The translations under genes and the position numbers were made by a program. From NCBI RefSeq assembly GCF_039839375.1, contig NZ_JBDOQU010000009.1:1-64000 (forward strand): a stretch of 64,000 nt of DNA, read 5' to 3'. Shown one piece after another: positions 27,318-36,180 of this stretch (its first letter is position 1; each line of letters begins with the position of its first letter). The notes below the pieces were generated by a model, which was given only the letters and a program-made list of their open reading frames with translations, searched no databases and had not been told where the DNA came from. The stretch comes from JBDOQU01 sp039839375. Lineage in GTDB: Bacteria > Pseudomonadota > Alphaproteobacteria > DSM-16000 > Inquilinaceae.

Positions 27318-28271
27318 ATGATCGGCCGCCTTGTCGCCAACCGCCTCGCGGACCTGTTGCTGGTGCTGCTGGGCGTGTCGATCATCACCTTCCTGATGAT
27401 CCGGCTGATCCCCGGGGACGCCGTCCAGATCATGCTGGGCGCGAATTCGGAGATCACGCCGGAACGGATGGCCGCCTTGCGCGAACGCGTCGGGCTCGAC
27501 CGGCCGGTGCTGGAACAGTACCTCTCCTGGATCGGCGGCGTGCTGCGCGGCGATCTTGGTGAAAGCCTGTGGACCGGCGCGCCGGTGATCGACGAGATCA
27601 TGTCCCGCATCGGGATCACGCTGGAACTGACCCTCCTGTCGCTCGCGCTGGCGATCGTCCTGGCCTTTCCCGCCGGCTGCCTGATGGCCTATGTCCGAAG
27701 CTCCGCCGGCGACTATGTGGTCCGGGTGCTGACCATCATCGGCGTCACCGTGCCCAGCTTCTGGCTGGGTGCGCTGATGCTCTATGGGATGTACCGGCTG
27801 GCTCCCGGCTTCCCGACGCTGGGCTATGTCCCCTTTTCCGAAGACCCAGTCGGCAACCTTCAGCGCATGATCCTGCCCACCATCGCGCTCTCCCTCCCGG
27901 TGCTGGCGACACTGGCGCGCATCGTCCGATCCGCGATGCTGGACGCGCTGGGGCAGGATTACGTCCGCACCGCTCGCGCCAAGGGCGTCAGCGAGACGAT
28001 GGTCGTCTTCAAGCACGCGCTGCGCAACGCGATGATCCCGGCGGTGACGACGGTCGGCATCATGGCCGGCTACCTGTTCGGCGGCGCGATCGTGGTGGAG
28101 CAGGTGTTCGCCCTGCCGGGCCTCGGCCGGTTGATCGTCGGCGCCATAGCGGAGCGCAACTATCCGCTGATCCAGGGGGCGATCCTGCTGGTGACGGGCG
28201 GTTTCGTCCTCATCAACTTCCTGATCGACCTCGTCTATCTGGCGATCGACCCTCGGGTGTCGGCGCGATGA
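27318..28271 (+). CDS. Peptide ABC transporter permease, DppB type (second system)
   Basis: The 317-residue membrane protein begins MIGRLVANRLADLLLVLLGVSIITFLMIRLIPGDAV, the typical first helix and PGD motif. It has about six membrane helices, the EAA loop YVRTARAKGVSETMVVFKHALRN and the end VLINFLIDLVYLAIDPR. It follows the binding-protein gene by 16 bases and overlaps the DppC-type gene by 4. The length is normal. Confidence 0.92.
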   Translation: MIGRLVANRLADLLLVLLGVSIITFLMIRLIPGDAVQIMLGANSEITPERMAALRERVGLDRPVLEQYLSWIGGVLRGDLGESLWTGAPVIDEIMSRIGITLELTLLSLALAIVLAFPAGCLMAYVRSSAGDYVVRVLTIIGVTVPSFWLGALMLYGMYRLAPGFPTLGYVPFSEDPVGNLQRMILPTIALSLPVLATLARIVRSAMLDALGQDYVRTARAKGVSETMVVFKHALRNAMIPAVTTVGIMAGYLFGGAIVVEQVFALPGLGRLIVGAIAERNYPLIQGAILLVTGGFVLINFLIDLVYLAIDPRVSAR

Positions 28272-29122
28272 CGATCGCCGCCCAGGAAAGCCGGCCCCGG
28301 CGCTGGCGTCTGCCCCGGCATCCCCTGCTGATCATCGGCCTGGCGCTGGTCGCGCTGCAGATCTTCTGCGCCTTGGCCGCGCCCTGGATCGCGCCCTACG
28401 GTCCGCTGGAACAGCACATCATGGCCAGGCTCCAGGGGCCGGGGCCGGACTTCCTGCTGGGTACGGACCAGTTCGGCCGGGATATCCTCTCGCGCATCCT
28501 CCACGGCTATGGCGCGTCGCTGGCGGTCGCCGCCAGCTCCGTCGGCATCGCCTGCCTTGTCGGCGGGACGCTGGGTGTTGTCGCAGCCTACTATCGGGGC
28601 TGGACCGACCGCATCCTCATGCGGCTGATGGACATCTTGTTCGCCTTCCCGATCGTGCTGCTGGCGATCGGCATCATCGCCGTGCTGGGGCCGGGCCAAT
28701 GGACGACCGCCATCGCGATCGGAATCGTCTATGTGCCGATCTTCGCCCGGCTGCTGCGCGGCCCGGCGCTGGTCCTGTCGGAAAGCGAATTCGTGACCGC
28801 CGCGCGGTCGGTCGGCACAGGCGACGGCCGCATCATCCGCCGCCACATCCTGCCCAACCTTGCCAGCGTCATACTGGTGCAGGTCAGCCTATCGCTTTCG
28901 ACTGCGATCCTGGTGGAGGCCTCGCTCAGCTTTCTGGGCATCGGGACGCAGCCTCCGACCCCGTCGCTGGGGCTGATGCTGTCGGAAGGCCGCGCCTACC
29001 TCACCCTCTCCCCCTGGACCTCTATCTTCTCCGGCGTGGCGATCCTGCTCCTCTCCTTCGGCTTCAACCTGCTGGGCGACGCGCTGCGCGATACGCTGGA
29101 CCCAAGGCTGCGCGACGGTTAA
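28268..29122 (+). CDS. Peptide ABC transporter permease, DppC type (second system)
   Basis: The 284-residue protein has the OppC_N helix (HPLLIIGLALVALQIFCALAAPWIAPYG), LGTDQFGRDILSRILHGYGASL, the EAA loop TAARSVGTGDGRIIRRHILPN and the tail FNLLGDALRDTLDPRLRDG. It is the last gene of the rightward arm; ATGA couples it to the DppB-type gene. The ATPases are in the divergent operon. Confidence 0.92.
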   Translation: MTIAAQESRPRRWRLPRHPLLIIGLALVALQIFCALAAPWIAPYGPLEQHIMARLQGPGPDFLLGTDQFGRDILSRILHGYGASLAVAASSVGIACLVGGTLGVVAAYYRGWTDRILMRLMDILFAFPIVLLAIGIIAVLGPGQWTTAIAIGIVYVPIFARLLRGPALVLSESEFVTAARSVGTGDGRIIRRHILPNLASVILVQVSLSLSTAILVEASLSFLGIGTQPPTPSLGLMLSEGRAYLTLSPWTSIFSGVAILLLSFGFNLLGDALRDTLDPRLRDG

Positions 29123-29261
29123 CGACAGGTTGAAGAAAGTCGTACTTTTCTTTCTTTCTCTTCCTATCCCCTGGAATAATTGATAGATTCCCGGACGCGG
29201 CGAATCGGCGCCAAAGCGCCGGCCGGTCGGATTATCGCGTGCACGGGATCGGGGGGCTTCC
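29123..29261. promoter_or_regulatory. Spacer before the TpsA gene
   Basis: This 139-base gap holds a T-rich tract (CTTTTCTTTCTTTCTCTTCC around 29145-29165) just after the permease stop and a small inverted repeat, GGAAT-N9-ATTCC (29173-29191). A promoter for the two-partner secretion genes must lie here, but I could not define its hexamers. Confidence 0.35.
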
Positions 29262-31952
29262 ATGGCGCGGGACAAGTGTATGGGGAGACAAGGGATTCCA
29301 GGTGATCGCCGATGGCGCGTCACGCTGGCGTTGCTTGCCTCCACCGCGCTCACCCATGCCGCTCCGGCGCTGGCCAATCCCGAAGGCGGTGTCGTGGTCG
29401 CCGGATCGGCCACCATCAGCGAGACAGGCCCCGGCCGGCTGGATGTCGACCAGCACAGCGACCGGGCGATCATCGACTGGCGCAGCTTCGACATCGAGGC
29501 GGGCGAGGGCACGCGTTTCCGGCAGCCTTCCGCGAACGCCGTCGCGCTCAACCGCGTGGTCGGAAACGACCCCTCCGGCATCTTCGGCGATCTGACGGCC
29601 AACGGCCGGATCTATCTGGTCAACCCGAACGGCGTGGTGTTCGGCCCCGGCTCCCGCATCGATGTCGGCGGGCTGGTGGCGACCACGGCGGATATCAGGA
29701 ACGCCGATTTCATGGCCGGGATCGACCGGTTCGGCACGCCCTCCGCCAACCAGGGCGCGCGGGTCGTCAACCAGGGCGCGATCACGGTGGCGGATCGGGG
29801 GCTGGCCGCGCTGGTGGCGCCGGGTGTGGAGAATTCCGGGACGATCACCGCGCGGCTGGGGCAGGTCGAACTGGCCGGCGCGCGCACCTTCACGATGGAT
29901 TTCCATGGCGACGGGCTGGTCTCCTTCGACACCGGCATGGCCGTGGAGGCTGCCTCGGCGGATGCGCTGGTGGTGCAGTCCGGAACCATCGACGCCGCGG
30001 GCGGACTGGTACGCCTGACCGCAAACGGCATGGAAGGGGTGGTCGACCGGGCGATCGACGTCTCCGGAATCGTTCGGGCGCAGTCGGTCGGGGTGGAGAA
30101 TGGCAGGATCGTCCTTTCCGGCGGCGATTCCGGCCGCGTAACCGTGACCGACCGTCTCGACGCCTCGGGCCTCGGTGCGGGAGAGACCGGTGGAACTGTA
30201 GAGGTGCTGGGGCGGGCCGTCGCGCTGACCGATGAGGCGCGGATCGATGTCTCCGGCGATGCGGGCGGCGGCACGGCGCTGATCGGCGGCGGCTATCAGG
30301 GGAATGGTCCCCAACCCAACGCGCTCAGGACCTATGTCGGCCAGGACGCGGAAATCTCCGCCGACGCCGTCACGGCGGGCGACGGCGGCACGGTCATCGC
30401 ATGGGCGGACGACGCCACCGCGTTCTACGGCCGCATCAGCGCGCGCGGCGGGGCGGAAGGCGGTGATGGCGGGCTGGTCGAGACCTCGGGCAAGAACAGT
30501 CTCTCCCTCGTCGGCGGCAGCGTCGACACGATAGCCCCGCTCGGAGTCACGGGGACATGGCTCATCGACCCGACGGATGTGTATATCGAATCGACCACAC
30601 CCTCCGTGCCATTGGATGGCGTGGATGACTTTTTGGATCCGGATAGTGGCCCAGCGCCTCAGACGACGATCGCTGTATTCTCAATCAATAACGCCACCTC
30701 AAATGTCCGCATTCAGGCGACGAACAACATAATCCTGAATGCCGAAATCGACATGGTTAACGCCGGCGTGGGGCTGACCATGGAAGCCTACAACGACATC
30801 TTTCTGAACGGCGATGGCAGCGGTAGCATCAGCATCAGCACCAACAATGGCGATGTCTCGCTCCGTGCCGGCCTCTCCAATCCCAGTGGCGGCATCTTGG
30901 GTGGGTTCTATTTCGGCGATATCGATGTCGGGAGCGCCACCCTGTTCATGCAGGCGGGAAGCGGAGGAATAGATTTCGACGGCACCACCCTCACCGCCGC
31001 CCGCCTGGGGATGGACTCAACGGGACCGATAAGCCTCCCAGGCGCCCACAATGTCGGCACGCTCGCCACGTCCTCGCCGGGTCATGATTTCTCCTTCGCC
31101 AATGACCAGGACCTAACCATCGGGACGGTCAATGGCGTCACCGGCGTGTCGGTCGCCGCATTCGATCTTGACGTCTTCGGCGACATCGTCTTCGCCGTCG
31201 ACCATGTCATGGGCGGCGACAACTACATCTATAACGGCGTCACCGATATCGTCGAAACCTACGACGTGACCTTCAACGGCAGCATCGACGGCCCCTACAA
31301 TCTGTTCGTGGACACGGTCGGCACGGTCGCGTTCAACGGCCCGGTCGGCGGGTCCTCGCCGCTCGCCGGCGCGGTGGTTGGGTGGAGCGGCCTCAGTGGA
31401 GACGGCTTCCCGTTCGATCCCTCCACGCTGACGCCGGACAATATCTCTTCCTTCGCTTCCAGCGTCCTGAACACCTCCGACGACATCACGGTCGCCGGGC
31501 TGTTCCGGGCGACTGGCGGCGTCATCATGACGGCCAGCTTGAGTGGCGGCAGCGTTACCACCGGCTCCAACCAGAGTCAGGCCTTCGATGTGGGCGCTTT
31601 GTACGTCGACGGGGAATCAGCGAATGTCTACGGCATCGTTGCCGGGGTGGACAGCGTCGGCGCGGCCCTGGTCGCGAAGCGGCCGGACCCGCTTTTCAGC
31701 TCCTTTTCCACGCCTGACGACTACAAGATCAATAACTGCACCATCGGTACATCCTGCCCCGAGCCTCCAAGCGACTTTCCCGAAGATCCCACCACCGCCA
31801 GCAACCTTCCCGAAACCCTGACGGATGACAATTTGACGCCGCCGATCCAGCAATTCACGCTGTCCTTCCAGCCACTGATCATCGCGCCGTCGCGCATCGC
31901 CTCCGATGATCAGGAACTGTTCTCCAATTCCGGCAATGAGGAAGTCTGGTGA
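29262..31952 (+). CDS. Two-partner secretion exoprotein (TpsA, filamentous haemagglutinin N-terminal domain)
   Basis: The 896-residue precursor has an N-terminal signal (cleavage near ALA at 37-39) followed by the TPS secretion domain, residues ~40-300. This shows NRVVGNDPSGIFGDLTANG and the diagnostic NPNGVVFGPGSRIDVGGLVATT (starting at 121). The rest should be a right-handed beta-helix. After about residue 445 (GTWLIDPTDVYIES) the DNA is less GC-rich and the sequence is less repetitive. Near the C-terminus two cysteines, 826 and 832, form a CTIGTSC loop. At <900 residues it is short for an adhesin. Its stop overlaps the TpsB gene start. The surface function (adhesion, biofilm or contact inhibition) cannot be read; no toxin domain is seen. 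Confidence 0.88.
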   Translation: MARDKCMGRQGIPGDRRWRVTLALLASTALTHAAPALANPEGGVVVAGSATISETGPGRLDVDQHSDRAIIDWRSFDIEAGEGTRFRQPSANAVALNRVVGNDPSGIFGDLTANGRIYLVNPNGVVFGPGSRIDVGGLVATTADIRNADFMAGIDRFGTPSANQGARVVNQGAITVADRGLAALVAPGVENSGTITARLGQVELAGARTFTMDFHGDGLVSFDTGMAVEAASADALVVQSGTIDAAGGLVRLTANGMEGVVDRAIDVSGIVRAQSVGVENGRIVLSGGDSGRVTVTDRLDASGLGAGETGGTVEVLGRAVALTDEARIDVSGDAGGGTALIGGGYQGNGPQPNALRTYVGQDAEISADAVTAGDGGTVIAWADDATAFYGRISARGGAEGGDGGLVETSGKNSLSLVGGSVDTIAPLGVTGTWLIDPTDVYIESTTPSVPLDGVDDFLDPDSGPAPQTTIAVFSINNATSNVRIQATNNIILNAEIDMVNAGVGLTMEAYNDIFLNGDGSGSISISTNNGDVSLRAGLSNPSGGILGGFYFGDIDVGSATLFMQAGSGGIDFDGTTLTAARLGMDSTGPISLPGAHNVGTLATSSPGHDFSFANDQDLTIGTVNGVTGVSVAAFDLDVFGDIVFAVDHVMGGDNYIYNGVTDIVETYDVTFNGSIDGPYNLFVDTVGTVAFNGPVGGSSPLAGAVVGWSGLSGDGFPFDPSTLTPDNISSFASSVLNTSDDITVAGLFRATGGVIMTASLSGGSVTTGSNQSQAFDVGALYVDGESANVYGIVAGVDSVGAALVAKRPDPLFSSFSTPDDYKINNCTIGTSCPEPPSDFPEDPTTASNLPETLTDDNLTPPIQQFTLSFQPLIIAPSRIASDDQELFSNSGNEEVW

Positions 31953-33667
31953 CCGTCAGGATCAGGGGAAGGGGCTGGGTTCCGGCGTGCGTGGCGTTGG
32001 TTCTTGCCGGAATGATGGTGCTGTCGGTGGCGGGGCCGGCACTCGCTCAGACGCGCCCCCAACTGCCCTCGACCGCCGAGCCCCGGCCGCTGGAGGATCG
32101 CGTGGGGCCGCCTTCCGCGCTGGAATCCCCGCCCCCGCCCGCCGTGATGCCGGAGGAGCCGCCGGTCTCCCCCTTGCCGCCCGGGGCGGTCAACGTGTCG
32201 TTCGAGGTCACGGACATCGTGGTGGAGGGCGCGACCGTCTACGACCCGGAACGCTTCGCCCCCTTCTATGAGGATCTGATCGGCCGGACGATCACCCTGG
32301 CGGAGCTTTACGGCGTCGCCCGGGATATCGAGAACCTCTACCGGGAGGACGGCTATGTCCTCACCCGCGCCATCGTCCCGGCCCAGACGGTCGACGACGG
32401 TGTCTTCCGCATCGCGGTGGTGGAGGGCTTCATCAACGAGGTCATCATCCAGGGAGAGATCGGCCCCGCCCGGACGCTGGTCGAACGCTACCTCAACCAG
32501 ATCACGGATTTCCGGCCGATCCGCCTCCAGGACATGGAACGCTACCTGCTGCTGGCCAATGACGTGCCGGGGGTGACGGCGCTGGGCGTGCTCCAGCCGG
32601 CGGAAGGCGATCCCGGCGCGGCGCGGCTGATCGTGTCGCTGGAACGGCAGGTGGTGGACGGGCTGGCGCGGATCGACAATCGCGGCTCGCATTTCGCCGG
32701 TCCGGTCCAGACGATCGGCCGGGTGGGCCTCAACTCCTTCACCGAATATGGCGACCGCACGCAGGTGACGGTCTTCTCCACCGGCATCAGCGATGAAAGC
32801 CTGTTCGGGGAGGCGCTGGTTGAAGGCCGCTTCGGCGATGAGGGGCTGACCATGACGGCCTTCGCCAACGTCGCCCCGGCCGAACCCGGCGCCAGCCTGG
32901 AGCCGCTGGAGGTCGAAAGCCGCGCCGCCCGCGTCGGCTTCTCCGCCGATTACCCACTGATCCGCACCCGCCGCACCAACCTCAACATCGCGACCGGCTT
33001 CGACGCCGCGAACGTCGATGTCGACGTGTTCGGCCTGCCCTTCAGCGAGGACAGGCTGCGGGTGCTGTGGGGCGGAGTCTCCGCGACGCACCAGGATATG
33101 TTTGGCGGCTTCTCCACCCTTGAGTTGGAGCTTCGGCGCGGCCTCTCCTTCTTCGGCGCCAGCGAGGATGGGGACGACCTCCTTTCCCGCGCTGACGGCG
33201 ATCCGACCTTCACCAGCGTGCAACTCGATGCCTCGCGCCTCCAGTCGCTGACCGACGATATCAGCCTGTTCGGCGCTGTTTCGGCGCAATACGCGCTCGA
33301 CCCCCTGCTGGCGGATGAGGAGTTCACCCTCGGCGGCGTCCAGTTCGGGCGCGGATATGATCCGTCGGAACTGACCGGCGATCATGGCGTGGGCGCGACG
33401 GTGGAACTGCAATTTACGCCGGCCGGCTGGCGGCCGCCCTTCATCGAAGCCTACCAGTTCTATGCCTTCTACGATGTCGGTGCGGTCTGGGACGAAAGCG
33501 AGGACGGGCAGGACCGGCAGTCGCTCGCTTCAGCCGGGTTCGGCGTCCGTACGCAACTCAGCGACTATTTCTATCTGGACCTGGAGGCCGCCCGCCCACT
33601 GACCCGCGCGCCGGCGAACCAGGATGACGAGATGCGCTATTTCTTCACCCTGACCGGCACCTTCTGA
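31949..33667 (+). CDS. Two-partner secretion outer-membrane transporter (TpsB, ShlB/FhaC family)
   Basis: The 572-residue protein starts at a GTG overlapping the TpsA stop as GTGA. A signal peptide (VALVLAGMMVLSVAGPALAQ) precedes a Pro-rich linker. The POTRA_2 domain lies at ~70-160 (VEGATVYDPERF, LYREDGYVLTRAIVPAQ). The C-terminal 16-strand barrel has ShlB-family blocks such as RIDNRGSHFAGPVQTIGRVGLNS and FTLGGVQFGRGYDPSELTGDHG. It ends in Phe, as outer-membrane barrels do. It recognises the TPS domain of the upstream exoprotein and moves it across the outer membrane. The length is normal. Confidence 0.93.
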   Translation: MTVRIRGRGWVPACVALVLAGMMVLSVAGPALAQTRPQLPSTAEPRPLEDRVGPPSALESPPPPAVMPEEPPVSPLPPGAVNVSFEVTDIVVEGATVYDPERFAPFYEDLIGRTITLAELYGVARDIENLYREDGYVLTRAIVPAQTVDDGVFRIAVVEGFINEVIIQGEIGPARTLVERYLNQITDFRPIRLQDMERYLLLANDVPGVTALGVLQPAEGDPGAARLIVSLERQVVDGLARIDNRGSHFAGPVQTIGRVGLNSFTEYGDRTQVTVFSTGISDESLFGEALVEGRFGDEGLTMTAFANVAPAEPGASLEPLEVESRAARVGFSADYPLIRTRRTNLNIATGFDAANVDVDVFGLPFSEDRLRVLWGGVSATHQDMFGGFSTLELELRRGLSFFGASEDGDDLLSRADGDPTFTSVQLDASRLQSLTDDISLFGAVSAQYALDPLLADEEFTLGGVQFGRGYDPSELTGDHGVGATVELQFTPAGWRPPFIEAYQFYAFYDVGAVWDESEDGQDRQSLASAGFGVRTQLSDYFYLDLEAARPLTRAPANQDDEMRYFFTLTGTF

Positions 33668-33689
33668 CGCGGCCGGGACGGGCGGGGCA

Positions 33690-35012
33690 ATGGATCGTCA
33701 TCATTCTTCCTCCGCCCCGGACGATGCGCGCCGGCGGGTCCTGTCCCTGCCGGCCCTGCGCCTGGTCGGGCTGGACGGCGCGCGCCTTCAGGGGAGGGGA
33801 CCGGATGACGCTCCGGTGCTTCGCGAAGGCCGCATCCACACGGTCGGCTTCGACCGCCGCGCCGATATCAGGATAGAAGGCGAGGGGGATGGGGAGGCGC
33901 GCTTCGTGCCGTCCATGGACCGGTGGCGGGTGTCGGCCGCGGCCGGCGCGACGCTGATGGTGAACGGCCGGACCGTCACTTCGGCGGAAGTCCGCCCCGG
34001 CGATGTGGTGGGGTTTGGCGGGCTGGCGATCCGCCTCGACCCGGCAGGGCGCGACGACGCCGCGCCGAAAGCGGCCGTTCCGGCCGCGCCGCGCCGAACG
34101 GCCGGGCGAACCGCGGTTCTTCTGGCTCTCCTGATCGCCATCGTGGCGGCGGGCGGCGCGGGCGCTCTCTGGTTCCTCAACCGGCCGCACGCCACGCTCG
34201 CTGTCCCGGAAGTTTCCTATGAGGAGATCGTGGCCGGGGAGGGGGATCGGCGGGTCCTGCGTTATGCGCCCAACCCGGACATCGTGGTCCTGGATTTCCC
34301 GACCCTCACGGACCAGGGGCGGATGATGAACCGCATCGCCGCCCTGGTCGAGAAGGAGGGCGCGCCAAGGGACCGCGTGCTGACCGACGAGGAACTGGCG
34401 CGATTCATCGCCTCGTCGGACAGCAGCGTCGAGACCTTCTATTACGGCCATGACTACCGCGCCGCCGATCTGGCCGATTTCTTCTCGCTGGCCGGGCGGG
34501 ACGGGGTGGCGCTGAACGAGGATGAGGCGTGGCTACGCGACACGCTGGTCGCGCTGGCGATGATCGAGAACGAGGATGGCCGCTTCGTCTCCGTCGCACC
34601 GGCGGCGGTCATCTCGCTGTCCCAGGAACAGCCCGACGATCCGGCGACGGCCCATTGGGAAGGCATCGACGAAGCGCTTCGCCGGTCGATCTTCCAGCAT
34701 GAGCTGAGCCATGGCGAATATTTCACCAATCCCGGCTATCGCGATTATTGCGCCGCCTTCTGGCGGGATCAGCTAAGCGAGGCGGAGCGGACCGCCATCG
34801 CCGGATTCCTGGAGATGCTGGGCTACGATCCAGCCGACGAAGACCTGATGATCAACGAAGCTCAGGCCTTCCTGATCCACACGCCGGATCCGCGCATCTT
34901 CCGCGCCGCCGATGTCGGCATGACCGAGGAAAGGCTGGAGGAGTTGCGCCGGTTTTTCCGCGAAGGCGATCACGGCATGGCTCTCTTCGACCAATCCGCG
35001 CCGGCGGGCTGA
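33690..35012 (+). CDS. Membrane protein with degenerate FHA-like domain and HExxH metalloprotease-like domain
   Basis: Three parts are visible in 440 residues. Residues ~40-118 look FHA-like (REGRIHTVGFDRRADIRI, VNGRTVTSAEVRPGDVVGFGG) but lack the usual GR...SxxH phosphothreonine pocket. One membrane helix lies at 141-163 (TAVLLALLIAIVAAGGAGALWF). The C-terminal ~270 residues contain HELSHGEYF at 337-345, an HExxH zinc motif. A downstream NEAQAF puts Glu390 49 residues later as a possible third ligand of gluzincin type. The predicted topology puts the FHA-like part in the cytoplasm and the catalytic part in the periplasm. It lies 22 bases after TpsB on the same strand and converges on the T6SS PAAR gene. 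I do not recognise a named family. Confidence 0.75.
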   Translation: MDRHHSSSAPDDARRRVLSLPALRLVGLDGARLQGRGPDDAPVLREGRIHTVGFDRRADIRIEGEGDGEARFVPSMDRWRVSAAAGATLMVNGRTVTSAEVRPGDVVGFGGLAIRLDPAGRDDAAPKAAVPAAPRRTAGRTAVLLALLIAIVAAGGAGALWFLNRPHATLAVPEVSYEEIVAGEGDRRVLRYAPNPDIVVLDFPTLTDQGRMMNRIAALVEKEGAPRDRVLTDEELARFIASSDSSVETFYYGHDYRAADLADFFSLAGRDGVALNEDEAWLRDTLVALAMIENEDGRFVSVAPAAVISLSQEQPDDPATAHWEGIDEALRRSIFQHELSHGEYFTNPGYRDYCAAFWRDQLSEAERTAIAGFLEMLGYDPADEDLMINEAQAFLIHTPDPRIFRAADVGMTEERLEELRRFFREGDHGMALFDQSAPAG

Positions 35013-35033
35013 CGCCTTTCCCCTTTTCTCATC

Positions 35034-35054
35034 ATTCCGGACTTGATCCGGAAT
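35034..35054. repeat. Dispersed intergenic hairpin, copy 2, between convergent genes
   Basis: ATTCCGGA (35034-35041) and TCCGGAAT (35047-35054) pair perfectly around CTTGA, with CCATAGG following. It shares its outer frame with 294-313. It occupies the 104-base gap between the convergent metalloprotease-like and PAAR genes, where a two-way terminator is expected, although no T-run follows. Confidence 0.6.
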
Positions 35055-35116
35055 CCATAGGCGGTTGCCACTTCATCGGCGGCCGGCGAAGGAGCGGGGA
35101 TGAAGCGGAGCGCCGC

Positions 35117-35407
35117 TCAGCCGCCGATCATCACCGTCGGCGCACCCATCACGATGATACCGCCATGGGCGGTCTGGTCGGCCATGCGGGCAGCCGGCTT
35201 CTTCCCGATCAGGACCGTGGCCGATCCCTTCACGATCGTGTCTGGTGGACCGACACAGACACACATGTCACCCATCCGGGCGGCGGGCATCTTCATTATC
35301 AGGACGGTCGGGCATCCAATCGAGATCGGTCCGCCGACATGCGGCTTCACGCCATCCACCATCGGGCAGGTATGAAGGTCGCCCATCCGGGCGGCACAGG
35401 CGGCCAT
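35117..35407 (-). CDS. PAAR-domain spike-tip protein of the T6SS
   Basis: The 96-residue protein consists of a PAAR domain alone. It begins MAACAARMGDLHTCPMVDG and contains further PAAR-like units at MPAARMGDMCVC and KPAARMADQTAHGG, with HVGGPISIGCPTVLI and GSATVLIGKKPA between them. Cys and His residues (in LHTCP and MCVC) fit the zinc-binding cone that caps VgrG. No toxin extension is fused, so it probably serves as a generic tip. GGGAGA lies 6 bases upstream of the chosen ATG; a longer upstream frame overlaps the phosphatase gene. It is the last gene of the leftward T6SS run. Confidence 0.92.
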   Translation of the reverse strand: MAACAARMGDLHTCPMVDGVKPHVGGPISIGCPTVLIMKMPAARMGDMCVCVGPPDTIVKGSATVLIGKKPAARMADQTAHGGIIVMGAPTVMIGG

Positions 35408-35418
35408 GGCCGGTCTCC

Positions 35419-36180
35419 CTAGATCGCGATCACGTCGTCGGACATCCGCTCGCACTGGACGCCCACGACCGTCACATTGTCCGACGCGCCGCGCTCCACG
35501 GCCAGATCGATCATGATCGGCACGGCTTCGTCGATATATTCGTGTGCCAGGATGCTTTCGATCTCCGCGTCGGACACCATGCGGTTCAGCCCGTCGCTGC
35601 ACAGAAGGAAGATGTCGTCCGGCTCCAGCCGATCGCCCGTTCGGTCCAGGATCAATTCGTCATAGGCGCCGACCGCGCGCGTGATGACGTTGGCCGACGG
35701 GTGCGCCGCCGCTTCCTCGACGCTCAGCACCCCATTGTCGACCATCTCCTGCACATGGCTGTGATCGCGGCTCACCTGGCTCAGCGTCTTGTCGCGCAGG
35801 CGGTAGAGGCGGCTGTCGCCGGCCCACAGGCAGCGGAAATCGCCATTATGGGCCAGCAGCGCCACCACCGTGCTTCCGATCGGCTGGCGCAACTCCCGCC
35901 GCGCCGATTCCTCGCGCAGCCGGCGGTGAGCGGCGTTCAGCAGCGAGACCACATCGCCCTCGAACCCCGTCGCGTCGAGCGGGAAGGGGATCGAATCCAG
36001 CATTCCCACAATGGTCTGGCTGGCGAAGTCGCCGGCGCTGTGCCCGCCCATGCCATCCGCCACCACCCAGAGCCCCAGATCGGCCCGGTCCAGGAACGAA
36101 TCCTCGTTCAGCTTCCGGACCTTGCCGACATGGGTGGCCGCCGCGGAGACGAACCGGAAACGATGATCGAGAACCGTCAC
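35419..36180 (-). CDS. PP2C-family Ser/Thr phosphatase of the T6SS (PppA-like)
   Basis: The start is a GTG (36180) overlapping the TagF stop as GTGA, giving 253 residues; GGGAG lies ~8 bases upstream. Metal-binding motifs of PP2C phosphatases are present: VRKLNEDSFLDR, WVVADGMGGHSAGDFAS, FLLCSDGLNRMV and the late SDNVTVVGVQ. In Pseudomonas the homologue PppA removes the phosphate that PpkA places on the FHA protein, switching T6SS firing off. Here the kinase gene is at the opposite end of the cluster (61708-63984). Enzyme class is certain; the T6SS role comes from context. Confidence 0.92.
   Translation of the reverse strand: MTVLDHRFRFVSAAATHVGKVRKLNEDSFLDRADLGLWVVADGMGGHSAGDFASQTIVGMLDSIPFPLDATGFEGDVVSLLNAAHRRLREESARRELRQPIGSTVVALLAHNGDFRCLWAGDSRLYRLRDKTLSQVSRDHSHVQEMVDNGVLSVEEAAAHPSANVITRAVGAYDELILDRTGDRLEPDDIFLLCSDGLNRMVSDAEIESILAHEYIDEAVPIMIDLAVERGASDNVTVVGVQCERMSDDVIAI

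Noticed and set aside
29312..30235. Arg-rich frame inside the TpsA gene
   Set aside because: It is the +2 frame of the conserved TPS secretion domain; the TpsA frame carries signal peptide and NPNG motif.
29262..33667. A contact-dependent inhibition (CdiA/CdiB/CdiI) system
   Set aside because: The exoprotein is under 900 residues, has no VENN motif or C-terminal toxin domain, its gene precedes the transporter gene, and no immunity gene follows.
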